Assembly (NCBI RefSeq): GCF_041346945.1
Contig: NZ_CP166850.1
Coordinates: forward strand, 9,036,501 to 9,100,500
DNA: 64,000 nt
Direction of reading: 5' to 3'
Source: Amycolatopsis sp. cg9
Lineage (GTDB): Bacteria; Actinomycetota; Actinomycetes; Mycobacteriales; Pseudonocardiaceae
Within the stretch, counting starts at the first letter, position 1. The number at the start of each line of letters is the position of its first letter. This document shows, piece by piece, positions 1-9,367 of the stretch. Made by a program: the position numbers and the translations under genes. Below the pieces are notes generated by a model. The model had not been told where the DNA came from. It was given only the letters and a program-made list of their open reading frames with translations, and searched no databases.

Positions 1-1
1 T

Positions 2-313
2 CTCCACCGCATCGACACCCCCGCCACCCGGACCGTCCGGCTGACATGGATCTCCGACCCCCTCAGCTGACCCGTCCCACTCCCGGCAGGAACCACGGGT
101 GGCGCTGCCGCATCGTCGGACCGGCCGTTCCGCGCGACCTGGGACGGAGTCCGCCTCAGCACGCGAGAGTTCACCCGCCGAGCCGCCGGCGCTTGGATCC
201 GCGCCGCGGACGCCGGGGTCATCGACGCGGCCGAACTCGTCCGGCTGCTGAGCCACCTGCCCGGGGACCCGCCACGGCCAGGCACCCGGCCCGGTTCCCG
301 AGCGCGGCGGTGA
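2..313 (+). pseudogene. Coding-like frame interrupted by a stop, partial at left edge
   Basis: One frame is open from the left edge to a TGA at 68-70, then stays open in the same frame to a TGA at 311-313. Both halves have the strong third-position G/C bias of real genes here; the second half reads ATWDGVRLSTREF and later VIDAAELVRLLSHLP. No ATG, GTG or TTG opens the second half after the first stop. It could be the tail of an upstream gene plus a gene with a cryptic start, or one gene broken by a nonsense mutation. I do not recognise the family. Confidence 0.3.
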
Positions 314-405
314 CGTCAGCGTGGCGTGGCGTGGCGCAGCAGACCGGCCGGCGCCGAACTCCCCGGCGGCCTGCGGTGCGCCGTCGACGAGGATCAGAAA
401 GCTGT

Positions 406-1557
406 TCACGGCTTGCGGAGCGGCCAAAGCACGGCGTGGTAGACACTCCCATTTTCGGTTGTTCTACTGGAAAGCCCTACGACTGCGTCGTCGTTCATGC
501 CGTTCGCGTCGGCGAATTCACCGTCGGCCAAGGGTGCGAGCCGGGTGATCCGACCACCGGGGCTCCACAGAGCGGTGCGACCGAGGACGTCACCGCGGTC
601 ATTGATCGCCTGGGGATAATCGATCTCGGGCAGGCCGGTGATGCGGCCACTGCTGTCCCAGCGGACCGTGACGGTGGTGCCGTCCGAGGTCGACGAGGTG
701 CCCAGCACCTCACCTTTCGCGTTGATCGCCACGGCCTGGCTGTGAGCGCCTCCGAGCGTGCCGAGGTCGGTGACATGTCCCTGACGGTCCCACTTCAGCG
801 CCCGGCTGCGGCCCGCTGAGTCCTGTCCGTAGCCGACTGCGATGCCCGAATCGTTGATCGCCTGAGGAGAGCTCCAGCCACCGCCGAGGGTGTCGAGCTG
901 CATAACGTGGCCGTCGCGATCCCAGCGCAGGGGAACGTTGCCGACATCTCCCACGATTTCGCCTGCGTTGTTGATTGCCCGGGCTTGGCTGCCGAAATAC
1001 ACACCCGGCGGCAGCGGAAGAAGGGTTGCGGTTCCGTCGCGATTCCAGCGGACCGCGCGGTAGTCGGCCGAGAAGTCGTAGGCCTCGCCGATCACGGTAT
1101 CGCCGTCGTTGACGGCGACCGATCTGCTGTAGTCGAATCCCGTCACGGCAGCCAGCTTTGCGATCCGGCCGCGGCTGTCCCACTTCACGGCTTGCCGGAA
1201 GTAACCCGGGTCGGGAAACGCGTCGCCCACGACAGTGCCTCGGTCGTTGATCCCTTTCGGGTCACTCCGGTCCATTCCGGGCAACGTACCCAAGCCGGTG
1301 ATCCGGTGTTTCCTGTCCCAGCTCGCGGCCTGTTCGGCGCCGTCCGCCGGGATCGCCACACCCATCACGACCCCGCGGTCGTTGATCGTGTAAGCATCGC
1401 TGAACGTTCCGCCCGGCAGAACGCCGAGGTCGATCGGGGCGCGCGAGGTTTCCGCGGCGTGCGCGGGCGAAACGCCGATGAGGGCTTGAGTACCCAACGC
1501 GGCGGCGACCGACATGAGCGCGACTCGTCCTGGTCGATGGCTCGGGCTGACGGACAT
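406..1557 (-). CDS. Secreted HAF-repeat protein
   Basis: Exported protein of 383 aa. The start at 1557 is chosen because GAGGGGGC lies just before the ATG and the N-terminus then reads as a signal peptide (basic stretch, hydrophobic core, cleavage near AHAAETS). The mature part is made of about eight degenerate repeats of roughly 45 residues with cores such as DLGTLGG and AINDRGxVVG, the hallmark of the HAF family, whose repeats probably form a beta-propeller. No catalytic residues stand out and the function of these proteins is unknown. It is transcribed away from the ferrochelatase gene side, with about 260 bases of unassigned DNA (1558-1817) between the two. Confidence 0.8.
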   Translation of the reverse strand: MSVSPSHRPGRVALMSVAAALGTQALIGVSPAHAAETSRAPIDLGVLPGGTFSDAYTINDRGVVMGVAIPADGAEQAASWDRKHRITGLGTLPGMDRSDPKGINDRGTVVGDAFPDPGYFRQAVKWDSRGRIAKLAAVTGFDYSRSVAVNDGDTVIGEAYDFSADYRAVRWNRDGTATLLPLPPGVYFGSQARAINNAGEIVGDVGNVPLRWDRDGHVMQLDTLGGGWSSPQAINDSGIAVGYGQDSAGRSRALKWDRQGHVTDLGTLGGAHSQAVAINAKGEVLGTSSTSDGTTVTVRWDSSGRITGLPEIDYPQAINDRGDVLGRTALWSPGGRITRLAPLADGEFADANGMNDDAVVGLSSRTTENGSVYHAVLWPLRKP

Positions 1558-1817
1558 CGGGCCCCCTCGTGCTGATCGGTTTGCGACCCGACGATTCCCG
1601 CGGAGCCCAGCGGCGGGAAGGGGCAATCCGCCTCAGCCTCGTCGACCTTAGGACCTAGCGTGCGGTCTCCGCGCGTGAGACGGCGTGGAGCAGCGGATCG
1701 ACGCGGCCACAGCTTGCTTGCCACCTGCGCCGAGCGGTGCCGGCGTGGTGGCCGGCCGCAGGTCGCGGCGGAACCACCGGACGACGGGTGCTTCCGCGGT
1801 CATCAGCGGTCACCGCC

Positions 1818-2870
1818 TCAGCGAGCCGGGCGCTTCGCCGGTTCGCAACAACCGATCGCGCACGGCGCCCCGTTGACCGTGCACCCCGCCGACGGAAACG
1901 ACGACAACTTGCGCGGCTCCGCCCCGTGCGTGTGCTCACGGACCAGCTCCACCACCAGCTCCGCGAACCGCGGGTCGCTGCCCGCCGTCGCCGCCCGAGC
2001 GAACGCCATACCGTGCTCCGCCGCACGCTCCGCCGCTTCGTTGTCCAGGTCCCAGATCACCTCGAGGTGATCCGAGACAAACCCGATCGGCGAAACCACC
2101 ACCCCGCTCACCCCCCGGGCGTGCAACGCGTCGATGTGATCGACGATGTCCGGCTCCAGCCACGGCACCTGCGGCGGCCCCGACCGCGACTGCCACACCA
2201 CGTCGTACTCGACGACCCCCGCCTCCGCCGCCACCAACCGCGCCGCCTCCGCGACCTGACGGGAGTACCGGTGACCACCTTCCCCAGGCGGCCCGGACGC
2301 CTTGTCCGCACTGTCAGGCACCGAGTGCGCGGTGAACACCGTGCGGACACCCCGAACGTCACCCAGTGACGCGTGCGCCGCGCGCACCCCGTCCGCGACC
2401 GCCGACACGAACAGCGGATGATCGAAGAACTGCCGCAGCTTCACCAGCTCAGGCGCCCCCGCACCGACCGCCGCACGGGCACGCTCGATGTCCTCGTCGT
2501 ACTGCCGGCACGCCGAATACCCGCCGTACGCGCTCGTCGGGAACACCAGGACCCGCTTCGCACCCGCCGCCGTCAGCTCGGCGAGGGTGTCCTCGACCAT
2601 CGGGTGCCAATTGCGGTTGCCGAAGTGCACCGGAAGGTCGATTCCCTCAGCCGACAGCCGCTTTTCGACCGCGGCCATCGCATCGCGGTTCAGCTCGTTG
2701 ATCGGCGAGACACCACCGAAGTGCTGGTAGTGCTCGGCCACCTCGAGCAGCCGCTCCCGCGGCACACCCCGGCCCCTGGTCACGTTCTCGAGGAACGGCA
2801 TGACCTCCTCGGGCCCCTCCGGACCACCGAACGAAAGCCACAGCAACGCGTCGAACCGCGGCTCGGTCAC
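1818..2870 (-). CDS. hemH: Ferrochelatase (coproporphyrin ferrochelatase)
   Basis: Inserts Fe2+ into the porphyrin ring in haem synthesis; in actinobacteria the substrate is normally coproporphyrin III. The 350-aa protein starts at a GTG ([19 protein letters not shown]) behind GGAGAAGG. The N-terminal [15 protein letters not shown] and the histidine in [10 protein letters not shown] are family signatures. The last 20 residues carry four cysteines ([12 protein letters not shown]); with the cysteine in GGYSACRQY they fit the [2Fe-2S] cluster known from the Mycobacterium tuberculosis enzyme. The YqjF-type gene ends 26 bases upstream on the same strand, so the two may be cotranscribed. Confidence 0.95.
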   Translation of the reverse strand: MTEPRFDALLWLSFGGPEGPEEVMPFLENVTRGRGVPRERLLEVAEHYQHFGGVSPINELNRDAMAAVEKRLSAEGIDLPVHFGNRNWHPMVEDTLAELTAAGAKRVLVFPTSAYGGYSACRQYDEDIERARAAVGAGAPELVKLRQFFDHPLFVSAVADGVRAAHASLGDVRGVRTVFTAHSVPDSADKASGPPGEGGHRYSRQVAEAARLVAAEAGVVEYDVVWQSRSGPPQVPWLEPDIVDHIDALHARGVSGVVVSPIGFVSDHLEVIWDLDNEAAERAAEHGMAFARAATAGSDPRFAELVVELVREHTHGAEPRKLSSFPSAGCTVNGAPCAIGCCEPAKRPAR

Positions 2871-2896
2871 TGGTGCACCACCTTCTCCACGATGCT

Positions 2897-3724
2897 TCAC
2901 GCTCCCACCGGCTCGGGTACTCCGAAGTGGACCGGAACACCGGCCGAATAGAGCGCGCTGACCGGCGCGACTTCGGGGACGGGCAACCCGGCCGAGGCGA
3001 TCAGATCCTCGTGCATCGAGATCACCTCCACACTCCGGAACGTCCATCGGGGGTGGACGTTGGGGATGCGCCAGGTCCGGCCCGCGAACCGGGTGTGCAA
3101 GGCCCAGCGATCGGTCAGGAAGCGGTCGAGTCCGTTCTGCCGCACCGGCTCGCCGACGCGCACCACCACCTCGGCGGCCGCGGCCGACCGCCGGTGCCGG
3201 CTGCGGTACCCGATCACGTCGCCGTCACGCTCGAGCAGCATCCGCGACCACCGGTACGGGACACCGAGCCCGAACCGGGCCGCCAGCACGGGAATCAGGC
3301 GGGCCGTGTCGAGGGACCGGAAAACGACTCCGCGATGCCCATCGCGGTCGACGGAGTACAGCCGGACGTTCGTTTCGAGGAAATCACCGAAGTACGGGAC
3401 CGGCGGCGAGCCGAGCACTCCGACCCTCGTCATGCGGAACGGCACGAGACCGACGTAGGTGCGTCCCGCCCGGCAGTCGGGGCGGGTGCCCGGGGGCAGC
3501 AGCGGTGCGACCACCGCGGGCTCCACCGGCCAGTGCAAAAAGGTCAGATCGCGCCACACCTGGCTGAACAAGACCGCGCGCAGGCGGTGCGGGCTGACCG
3601 GCGTCACCGGCTCCGGCAGTCCGCTCACGCTGCGGTGGCCTTCGTCGTACGGCCCGCGCATCACCAGGCTTCCGCCGGCTTCCTCGGAAGCCACGGATCG
3701 ACGTGGCGCACCGGCACCGGTCAT
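2897..3724 (-). CDS. YqjF/DUF2071 family protein
   Basis: Protein of 275 aa from the YqjF-like DUF2071 family, whose molecular role is unknown. It shows the family features [32 protein letters not shown] and a conserved middle section ending FGVPEPVGA. The ATG at 3724 is preferred over a GTG nine bases upstream because GGAGGT sits seven bases before it. It lies directly upstream of hemH on the same strand, and a functional link to haem is possible but unproven. Confidence 0.8.
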   Translation of the reverse strand: MTGAGAPRRSVASEEAGGSLVMRGPYDEGHRSVSGLPEPVTPVSPHRLRAVLFSQVWRDLTFLHWPVEPAVVAPLLPPGTRPDCRAGRTYVGLVPFRMTRVGVLGSPPVPYFGDFLETNVRLYSVDRDGHRGVVFRSLDTARLIPVLAARFGLGVPYRWSRMLLERDGDVIGYRSRHRRSAAAAEVVVRVGEPVRQNGLDRFLTDRWALHTRFAGRTWRIPNVHPRWTFRSVEVISMHEDLIASAGLPVPEVAPVSALYSAGVPVHFGVPEPVGA

Positions 3725-3910
3725 CGTCAGCACCTCCGATGGCGAGCCTGCGATTCACTAGCGATTCAACATCACTATAGGCGACCGGGTGCCGCCCCGG
3801 CCCAACGGTCCTCCTCGCGACCCAGCCACTCGGAAATCAAGTAGCAGCCGCGAGACTCTGAGACCCTGTCCAAACTCGAATGAAACCGCTTCCGCTACGA
3901 CCAACAGTTA

Positions 3911-3942
3911 TGCATCGGATTTGCATCGCATCTGCCTACCGT
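3911..3942 (+). promoter_or_regulatory. Direct repeat with promoter-like element upstream of SRPBCC gene
   Basis: TGCATCG occurs at 3911-3917 and again at 3922-3928, an 11-bp period, followed by TACCGT at 3937-3942, which could be a -10 element. It is the most structured part of the 375-base gap between the divergent YqjF and SRPBCC genes; nothing else in 3725-4099 looks coding. The role as an activator site is inferred. Confidence 0.35.
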
Positions 3943-4099
3943 CACGGAGGTGCCGCCAACCGGGCGATTTCACCTGGAAAACGCCCATCCGCGACCACGG
4001 CGCCGCCCGATCGGCGCTCGCAGCGAACCGGCGCGCCCGGCCGGGCGCGGTTACGTTCGACCACGTTGACACCGAGACCGCCGAACTCGAGGAGGCACC

Positions 4100-4636
4100 A
4101 TGACGGACACCCTGGAGGTCGGGACCGCGGTGGCGGTCCCGGCTGACACCACCTTCAAGTGGTTCACCGACTTCAGCCACTACCCGAGGTTCATGCGCTC
4201 GGTCGAGCAGGTGTTCCCCGTCGAGGGCCACCCCGGCCGCTTCCGGTTCGTGTACACGCTGGCCGGGATCCCGCGCCGGTACAGCATCGACGTCACCGCC
4301 GACCCGGAGAGCCGGACCTTGGACTGGGTGAGCGTGACCGGCCCTCGGCACCGGGGACACGCGGTCGTGACCCCGGATGGTCCCGACGCCGCCACCGTCA
4401 CGCTGGAACTCGACCTCGAGCTCGATTCGCTCACCGACCGCATCGCCCAGGCCCTCGGCCTCATCGCCACCCGCGCCAAAGCGGACCTCCGGCGCTTCGC
4501 GCACTTCACCGAGAGCGTCCACAACGCGGCCGATCCCGCGGAGGCCGAAGAGATCGCCGACGGCGGCGCCTCCCACCGGACACCCCTGCAATGGCTTTTC
4601 GATGCGGTCTTCCCCACCGACGAGAGGTCGAGCTGA
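4100..4636 (+). CDS. SRPBCC (START-like) family protein
   Basis: Cytoplasmic protein of 178 aa behind a good ribosome binding site (GAGGAGGCACC). The N-terminus (VAVPADTTFKWFTDFSHYPRFM) followed by beta strands such as LDWVSVTG and TVTLELDLELD and a C-terminal helix starting LTDRIAQALGL matches the polyketide cyclase/dehydrase-like SRPBCC superfamily, which binds hydrophobic ligands in a deep pocket. The last 40 residues are an acidic tail. The gene stands alone between the YqjF gene and a convergent membrane protein, so no partner is evident. A cyclase role should not be assumed. Confidence 0.75.
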   Translation: MTDTLEVGTAVAVPADTTFKWFTDFSHYPRFMRSVEQVFPVEGHPGRFRFVYTLAGIPRRYSIDVTADPESRTLDWVSVTGPRHRGHAVVTPDGPDAATVTLELDLELDSLTDRIAQALGLIATRAKADLRRFAHFTESVHNAADPAEAEEIADGGASHRTPLQWLFDAVFPTDERSS

Positions 4637-4660
4637 CCGAGCACCGGCGGGCAAGCGCAG

Positions 4661-5299
4661 TCATCCCACCCGATCGAGGAACCAGCTGTGCCGCAGCCGG
4701 AGTGCGCGCTCCGTGCTGGCCAGCACTGCGCCGACGCTGAGCAACGTGTTGAGCCACGCCGGAAGCGCCACGGGTGAGACGAAGGTCCCGAAGCGCTGCG
4801 CGACCGGCGGGATCTTGAAAGCGACCTCGACGAGCTGAGGGATGAGCAGCAGCACCGAGGTCACCAGCAGCGCGGCCGACGTCACACCGATGACTCGGCT
4901 CGCCACGGGATGACTGCGGGCGAAGTGCTCCCGCCGCCCTTCGGCCGAGGCGCGATCAGGGACCAGCCGGCGTTCTTCCCCCACGTCGGTGACGTAGTGG
5001 CAGCGCTTCAGCCCGAACGGCGAATCGGCGACTTCGATCGTGCCGCCCGGAACGGGAAAGGCCGCGGGAAGCTTGGATTCGGCGTGCTGCCGTCGGTCGA
5101 GGTAGAGGTCGGCCGTGCCTTTGCCGTTTTCGGAGAAGAAGCGGCGGTGATGGCGGACGTCGACGGTGTATACCTGCCGGCCGAGGTCGATCGAGTACAG
5201 CGAGCGCGCGAAGGGCTGCCACCAGCGGAACGGCCGCAGTTCCCGTCCGGTGCCGGGCTTGATCCGCTTGGCCGCGCGACGTCGGAGCCACTCACCCAT
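4661..5299 (-). CDS. Putative membrane protein, partner of SpoIIM-like gene
   Basis: Unrecognised protein of 212 aa. The first 130 residues are soluble and basic, with many short beta-like stretches (QVYTVDVRHHRRFF, TIEVADSPFGLKRC). The C-terminal third has two likely membrane helices, GVTSAALLVTSVLLLIPQLV and WLNTLLSVGAVLA, and ends RHSWFLDRVG. The ATG lies two bases after the stop of the SpoIIM-like gene, so the pair is almost certainly cotranscribed and translationally coupled, and would be under the same TetR operator. The cytoplasmic part may act on the SpoIIM partner; that is a guess. Confidence 0.7.
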   Translation of the reverse strand: MGEWLRRRAAKRIKPGTGRELRPFRWWQPFARSLYSIDLGRQVYTVDVRHHRRFFSENGKGTADLYLDRRQHAESKLPAAFPVPGGTIEVADSPFGLKRCHYVTDVGEERRLVPDRASAEGRREHFARSHPVASRVIGVTSAALLVTSVLLLIPQLVEVAFKIPPVAQRFGTFVSPVALPAWLNTLLSVGAVLASTERALRLRHSWFLDRVG

Positions 5300-5301
5300 G
5301 G

Positions 5302-5919
5302 TCAGATCCCCAGCACACGGGGGACGAGGAAGTAGATCTCGAAGGCCTCGTACGCCGCGCCGATGACGAACAGCGCGAGTGCCGGCAGCCAGAGCGGAGC
5401 GAGCAGGTGCAAGCCTCGCCGGTATCCCTGCCGATGGGTGTCGGCCTCGACAGTGGCCGGCCGGAGCCAGGACCGGCCGAGGAGGTACGCGCCGAACATC
5501 ACGAGCACGTAAGCCTGGAACTCGATGAGCAGCGTGAGCGAATGCGGGATCAGGGTCAGCCCGGTCGTCCGGTCGACCGGAGCGAGCGTGATGCCCAAGT
5601 CGATCGTCTTGACCGCGAAGACCGCGAGCCCCGCGAAGGGGACGACCAGCGACGGCAAGGTGATCAACAGCAACGCGGTCGGGAACACGTTGACCAGGAA
5701 GATGACGACGGCGAACAGCCAGCCGTTGCCGACGACCGCGCCGACGAGCGCGCCCTGCGCCCCGTCGGCGAACGACGCGGTTCGCGCGGCGTGCAGGTCC
5801 GGGAAGAGCATGCCCAGCGCCATGCCGAGCAGGAGCACTCCGTAGACCAGGAGGTTGACGAGAAGGTACGCGCGGCGGTCGGCGCGGATGATCCGGAACG
5901 GCCTTCGGAGGCGGTCCAT
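5302..5919 (-). CDS. Stage II sporulation protein M (SpoIIM)-like membrane protein
   Basis: Integral membrane protein of 205 aa with about five helices (YLLVNLLVYGVLLLGMALGM, WLFAVVIFLVNVFPTALLLI, VPFAGLAVFAVKTIDLG, LIEFQAYVLVMFGAYLLG, LAPLWLPALALFVIGAAYEA). The layout and the PHSLTLLIEFQAY segment fit the SpoIIM family, whose Bacillus member belongs to the DMP peptidoglycan hydrolase machine. Actinobacterial homologues are widespread and uncharacterised. It is divergent from a TetR gene with two palindromes between them, so it is a likely repression target. Confidence 0.75.
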   Translation of the reverse strand: MDRLRRPFRIIRADRRAYLLVNLLVYGVLLLGMALGMLFPDLHAARTASFADGAQGALVGAVVGNGWLFAVVIFLVNVFPTALLLITLPSLVVPFAGLAVFAVKTIDLGITLAPVDRTTGLTLIPHSLTLLIEFQAYVLVMFGAYLLGRSWLRPATVEADTHRQGYRRGLHLLAPLWLPALALFVIGAAYEAFEIYFLVPRVLGI

Positions 5920-5956
5920 GGGATGTCACGTCCACTTCGTTTGTCGAGCCAGAAGC

Positions 5957-6010
5957 CACTAACACACTGTGTTAGTGATGGTCGGCCGCGACTGTAACAC
6001 AGCGTGCTAG
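5957..6010. promoter_or_regulatory. Tandem palindromic TetR operators
   Basis: A 21-bp perfect palindrome (ten-base arms around one central base; core CTAACACACTGTGTTAG) covers 5957-5977. A degenerate copy, GTAACACAGCGTGCTAG, covers 5994-6010 and matches 13 of 17 positions. A further half-site TACAGTGTGTTGG follows. They fill the gap between the divergent SpoIIM-like and TetR genes. This is the classic arrangement for a TetR repressor controlling itself and its neighbour. Confidence 0.8.
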
Positions 6011-6036
6011 TACAGTGTGTTGGAGGAGGTGGCGCC

Positions 6037-6639
6037 GTGGCGCAGGAGACCGGCAGCCGGGACAGGATCATCCAGGCGGCACTGGCGATGTTCGCGGAGG
6101 ATCCCGGGGCGAAACTCAGCGTCCGGGCGGTGGCGGCGTGGGCCGGGGTGAGCACCGGCTCACTCAGGTACCACTTCCCGACGCAGCGGGTCCTGCAGGA
6201 CACCGTCCTCGCCGTCATCTACGACGCGATCCTCCCCGGAGACCTGATCCACGACCGGTCCGCACCGGCCGCGGAACGACTGCTCGGCTGCCTCCGCCAA
6301 GTGCTCGCCGCCGCCGGCGTGGGTGAACAAGCGCGAGCGGGCTGGAGCGAGATCTTCAAGACCTACATCGAGCCCGAACCGACCGAGGAAAACCGCGCCG
6401 CCTACTTCGCCATCGACCAGGAAGCGCATCGCCGTGTCGAGTACTGGCTGACCGTGCTCAGCGACGAAGGCGCCCTCGCCGCGGGCGACAACGCCCGGCG
6501 GGCTCGATACCTCGTCACCGTCCTCAACGGACTCTCGATCGCACGAGCCCTTCCGTCGGGCGAATCAATCCTGACCACCGAGACGGAGATCCTGCAGGAG
6601 GCGGTCGACCACGTCCTCGGCCAGCGCCCCACCGGGTGA
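6037..6639 (+). CDS. TetR family transcriptional repressor
   Basis: Repressor of 200 aa, starting at GTG 6037 ([22 protein letters not shown]) with GGAGGAGG nine bases before it. The N-terminal helix-turn-helix reads [22 protein letters not shown]; the rest is the ligand-binding all-helical domain. It is divergent from the SpoIIM-like/membrane protein pair and the intergenic palindromes make autoregulation and control of that pair likely. The ligand is unknown. A long hairpin overlaps its stop codon. Confidence 0.88.
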   Translation: MAQETGSRDRIIQAALAMFAEDPGAKLSVRAVAAWAGVSTGSLRYHFPTQRVLQDTVLAVIYDAILPGDLIHDRSAPAAERLLGCLRQVLAAAGVGEQARAGWSEIFKTYIEPEPTEENRAAYFAIDQEAHRRVEYWLTVLSDEGALAAGDNARRARYLVTVLNGLSIARALPSGESILTTETEILQEAVDHVLGQRPTG

Positions 6640-6688
6640 TGCACCGGCACCCACTGCCACGCCGCGCCCATCCGGGTGCCGGCGCATC
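6638..6688 (+). terminator. Terminator hairpin after TetR gene
   Basis: Arms of 15 bases at 6638-6652 (GATGCACCGGCACCC) and 6674-6688 (GGGTGCCGGCGCATC) pair with one mismatch around a 21-base loop. The left arm overlaps the TetR stop codon. There is no U tract, as usual in actinomycetes. Confidence 0.6.
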
Positions 6689-6752
6689 GCCCGACCGACC
6701 CGGCTCGCCCGCTGGGCCGAAGGCTTGCCGCTCAAACCTTCCAGCTCCGTCG

Positions 6753-6895
6753 GCCGACATCCGACGACTGGCGCTGGAGTCATCGATGCACCACGAGGAG
6801 CAGAACGTCCGCGAGGCAGCCGGCATCGCGCTTCAGGGGACCTACCCAGACCACGACCCAGCGTTCGTCGCCTTGGCGGACAGCGCACGAGATCC
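6753..6895 (+). pseudogene. Gene fragment with HEAT-repeat-like sequence
   Basis: In one + strand frame this stretch reads as a coherent helical protein segment ([41 protein letters not shown]). It has codon bias like real genes but no start and no natural end; the frame turns into arginine/proline-rich non-coding translation at about 6900. It resembles a piece of a HEAT/ARM-repeat or similar all-helical protein. It abuts the point where the acyl-CoA dehydrogenase on the other strand loses its family sequence, so it looks like debris at a rearrangement junction. Confidence 0.4.
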
Positions 6896-6904
6896 GCCGC
6901 CGGA

Positions 6905-7782
6905 GCGCCGTGCGTGTAGCCCTGCTTGCGCGACAAGGGACCGCCGGCCTGGATCCGGTCGGCGGCGTAGGCGATCGCCCGGTCGAGCGCCGCCCAGCCC
7001 GCGCCGAGCCCGAACGCGGCGACCATCAGCCGGGTGTGCCCGAACACCAGCTGGGCCTGCAGCAGCCCTCGGCCTTCGGTCCCGCCGACGAGCGCGTCCG
7101 GGGTGACCGCGACGTCGTCGAGGAACAGCGCGGCGGTGTTGCTCAGCCGGATGCCGTGCTTGTCCTCCGGTTTGGCCCGCGTGAACCCGGGCGCGTCGCG
7201 CTCGACGACGAACCAGCTCGGTCCGCCCGGCGCGTTCGCCAGCACGCTGTAGGCGTCGGCGATGCCGCCGTTGCTGATCCACTGCTTGCGGCCGGTGATC
7301 CGGTACCCGGTGGTGCGGCCGTCCTCGACGACCGGGACGGCGACGGTCTTGAGGGCCCCGAGGTCACTGCCGGCCTCGGGTTCCGTTGCCCCGTAGGCGA
7401 ACAGCAGCCCCTCGGCGGCCATGCGGCCCAGCCACGTCTTCTTCTGGTCCGGGGTCGCGCCGACGGCGATCGGGTCACTGCCCAGCGCGGTGGCGAGCAC
7501 GCTGGTCGCGACGCCGAGGTCGATCCCGGCCATGCGCTCGCAGACGCGGCACACGTCGAGGCTGCCCGCCCCCATCCCGCCGTGGTCGTCCGGGACGAAC
7601 AGCAGGTGGATCCCGAGATCGTCGCCGCACATGCGGCGGACCACCGCCTCCGGGCATTCGTCGTCGCGGTCGAGCCGCAACAGCAGCTCGGTGGTCAGGT
7701 TCCGGTCGGCGAACTCCCCGATCGCCGAAAGGATCATCGACAGCGTTTCGGCGTCCAGACCGCTCAACTCGGCATCAGTCAT
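6905..7782 (-). pseudogene. Acyl-CoA dehydrogenase, C-terminus lost
   Basis: From the ATG at 7782 the product follows the acyl-CoA dehydrogenase family for about 295 residues: N-terminal helical domain, [19 protein letters not shown] and [19 protein letters not shown] (middle beta domain with the FAD/substrate loop), then the start of the C-terminal helical domain up to [10 protein letters not shown]. After that family sequence stops at about 6905 and the frame runs into unrelated arginine-rich translation to a stop at 6565, inside the TetR gene. The missing part normally holds FAD contacts and the catalytic glutamate. The product should be inactive, hence a pseudogene. Confidence 0.75.
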
Positions 7783-7825
7783 GGCTCGGCCCGCGATCTC
7801 GCGCGCTGGGCAGGCGTTCCGGCAT
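7775..7825 (-). CDS. Possible 16-codon leader peptide
   Basis: An ATG at 7825 with an excellent GGAGAGGAGGACC site opens a 16-residue frame ([16 protein letters not shown]) that stops eight bases inside the acyl-CoA dehydrogenase start. It could couple translation of that gene, which lacks a clear site of its own. With the dehydrogenase broken it may be a relic. The 385 bases upstream (7826-8210), up to the hydrolase stop, show no convincing gene. Confidence 0.25.
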   Translation of the reverse strand: MPERLPSARDRGPSHD

Positions 7826-8210
7826 CGCGGGTCCTCCTCTCCATCGAGACGGACGTGCGCGAACCTTCAGCCTCGGACCGACCCGCCGGTAGGACAGGGG
7901 CCGAACGTCACCACCCGGAGCGCCTATTGGCACCCCGGGTTGGCCTGGATCACCGCGGTGTCCAGGAATCCGCGTCCGAGTGCGGGAACACGTTCGCCCC
8001 GACGGCCCAACGGTCCGCTCGCGGGAGGCCTGCTCCCGGTAGCGCGCGGAGGGAGGCCGACCGGACGGAAACCGGATCACCTGCGAACACGCTTCCGCCA
8101 CCGAAGCCGGCCGGCGCCCTCGGCGTCGCCGCGATCATCCGGTTCCACCGCGGCGAAGCGGCCGAGGCGCACCGGCCGGTCGACGGGGGCGCTCTTCGCA
8201 CAACGCCACT

Positions 8211-9365
8211 TCATCCGCGGGTCGTGGCGAAGGTGCCGGCCACCCAGTCGGCGATGTAGGTGCTCACGTGCGGGAGGTGGTCGAGCCCGATGTGCTCGGT
8301 CGCGCCCTCGTCCGGGGTGAACACGCGCAGTTCGCGCCGGGGCGAGTTGACCGCCTGCGCGTAGGAGCGGTGCGCGTACTCGAGCGGGATCTGGCGGTCC
8401 TGCTCGCCGTGGGCGATGAGGAACGGCACCGTGATCTTCTCGACGACGCCGTCGAGGTGGACGTCGTCGGCGAAGGTGATGAACGTGTCGAGGTCGTCGT
8501 GGCCCCACACCCACAGGACGTGCTCCCAGTAGTGCGGCACCGGGCGTTCGCCCTCGCGTTCGAGGCGGCGGCGTTGCACCGCGCCCCAGTCGTGGTTGGC
8601 GCCCCAGGCGACGCACAACGCGAACCGCTTCTCGAAGGCCGCGGCCCGCGGGGCGTAGTAGCCGCCGAGGGACCAGCCTACGATCCCGATCCGCGCCGGG
8701 TCGACGTCGTCGCGCTGTTCGAGCCAGTCCACCGCGGCGCCGGCCCACACCTCGCTGTCGATCCGGGCAGTGATCCCCTGGAGCCGCAACGCTTCGCCGG
8801 TGCCTGGCTGGTCGAGCATGAGGCACGAGATGCCGCGGGCGGCCAGCTCCGCCCAGTGCGCCGATCCGTACATGTGCTCCTTGGTCGAGTCCAGGCCGTT
8901 GACCAGCACCACGACCGGCGCCGGACCGGCGCTCGTGGCCGCGCTGAAGTACGCGGGCAAAGTCGTTCCCTCGTAGGGGATCTCCACCCGGGAGACGCGC
9001 GGGTCGCGCAGGTCGAAGGCCTTCTGCGCCAGGGCCAGGACGCGGCGGTAGGTGGGCAGCCGGTCGGGGTTCGAGTGGGCGAGCATGCGCTCGGCCTGGC
9101 AGAGGTAGTTGGCGGCGCGGAAGTACAGCTGCCCGGCGGTGCGCTCGTGCCCGGCTTTCTCCGCGGCTTCGGCCTGGGTGACGAGCTGGTCGGTCAAGGC
9201 CGTCCAAGCACGCAGGAAGTCCGGGGTCCCGGCGTCGGAGCCCCGCGCGGCGGCTTCGCGGATCGGGCGGCAGGCGCGGTCGATCTCGTCGATCAGGCCA
9301 CCGGAGTTCAGCGCGGCGACCACGCCGAGGTTCCAGACGTAGTTACCGGGGAAGTACTCGAACAC
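8211..9365 (-). CDS. Alpha/beta hydrolase, C-C hydrolase candidate
   Basis: Protein of 384 aa with an N-terminal helical lid region (FLRAWTALTDQLVTQAEAAEKAGHERTAGQLYFRAANYL) before an alpha/beta hydrolase core. The nucleophile motif is GWSLGG at about residue 217; the acid/histidine end reads HGEQDRQIPLEYAHRSY and ATEHIGLDHLPH. This layout is that of the FrsA/2,6-dihydroxypseudooxynicotine hydrolase group, which cleaves C-C bonds in diketone-like substrates. It starts at GTG 9365, two bases after the FAH gene stop, and is the last gene of the ring-cleavage operon, where it would hydrolyse the ring-fission product. The substrate is not known. Confidence 0.75.
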   Translation of the reverse strand: MFEYFPGNYVWNLGVVAALNSGGLIDEIDRACRPIREAAARGSDAGTPDFLRAWTALTDQLVTQAEAAEKAGHERTAGQLYFRAANYLCQAERMLAHSNPDRLPTYRRVLALAQKAFDLRDPRVSRVEIPYEGTTLPAYFSAATSAGPAPVVVLVNGLDSTKEHMYGSAHWAELAARGISCLMLDQPGTGEALRLQGITARIDSEVWAGAAVDWLEQRDDVDPARIGIVGWSLGGYYAPRAAAFEKRFALCVAWGANHDWGAVQRRRLEREGERPVPHYWEHVLWVWGHDDLDTFITFADDVHLDGVVEKITVPFLIAHGEQDRQIPLEYAHRSYAQAVNSPRRELRVFTPDEGATEHIGLDHLPHVSTYIADWVAGTFATTRG

Positions 9366-9367
9366 GA

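Noticed and set aside
46..819. Open frame of 257 codons over the left end
   Set aside because: Arg/Pro-rich start and antisense to the HAF-repeat gene; codon bias supports another frame for 2-313 instead.
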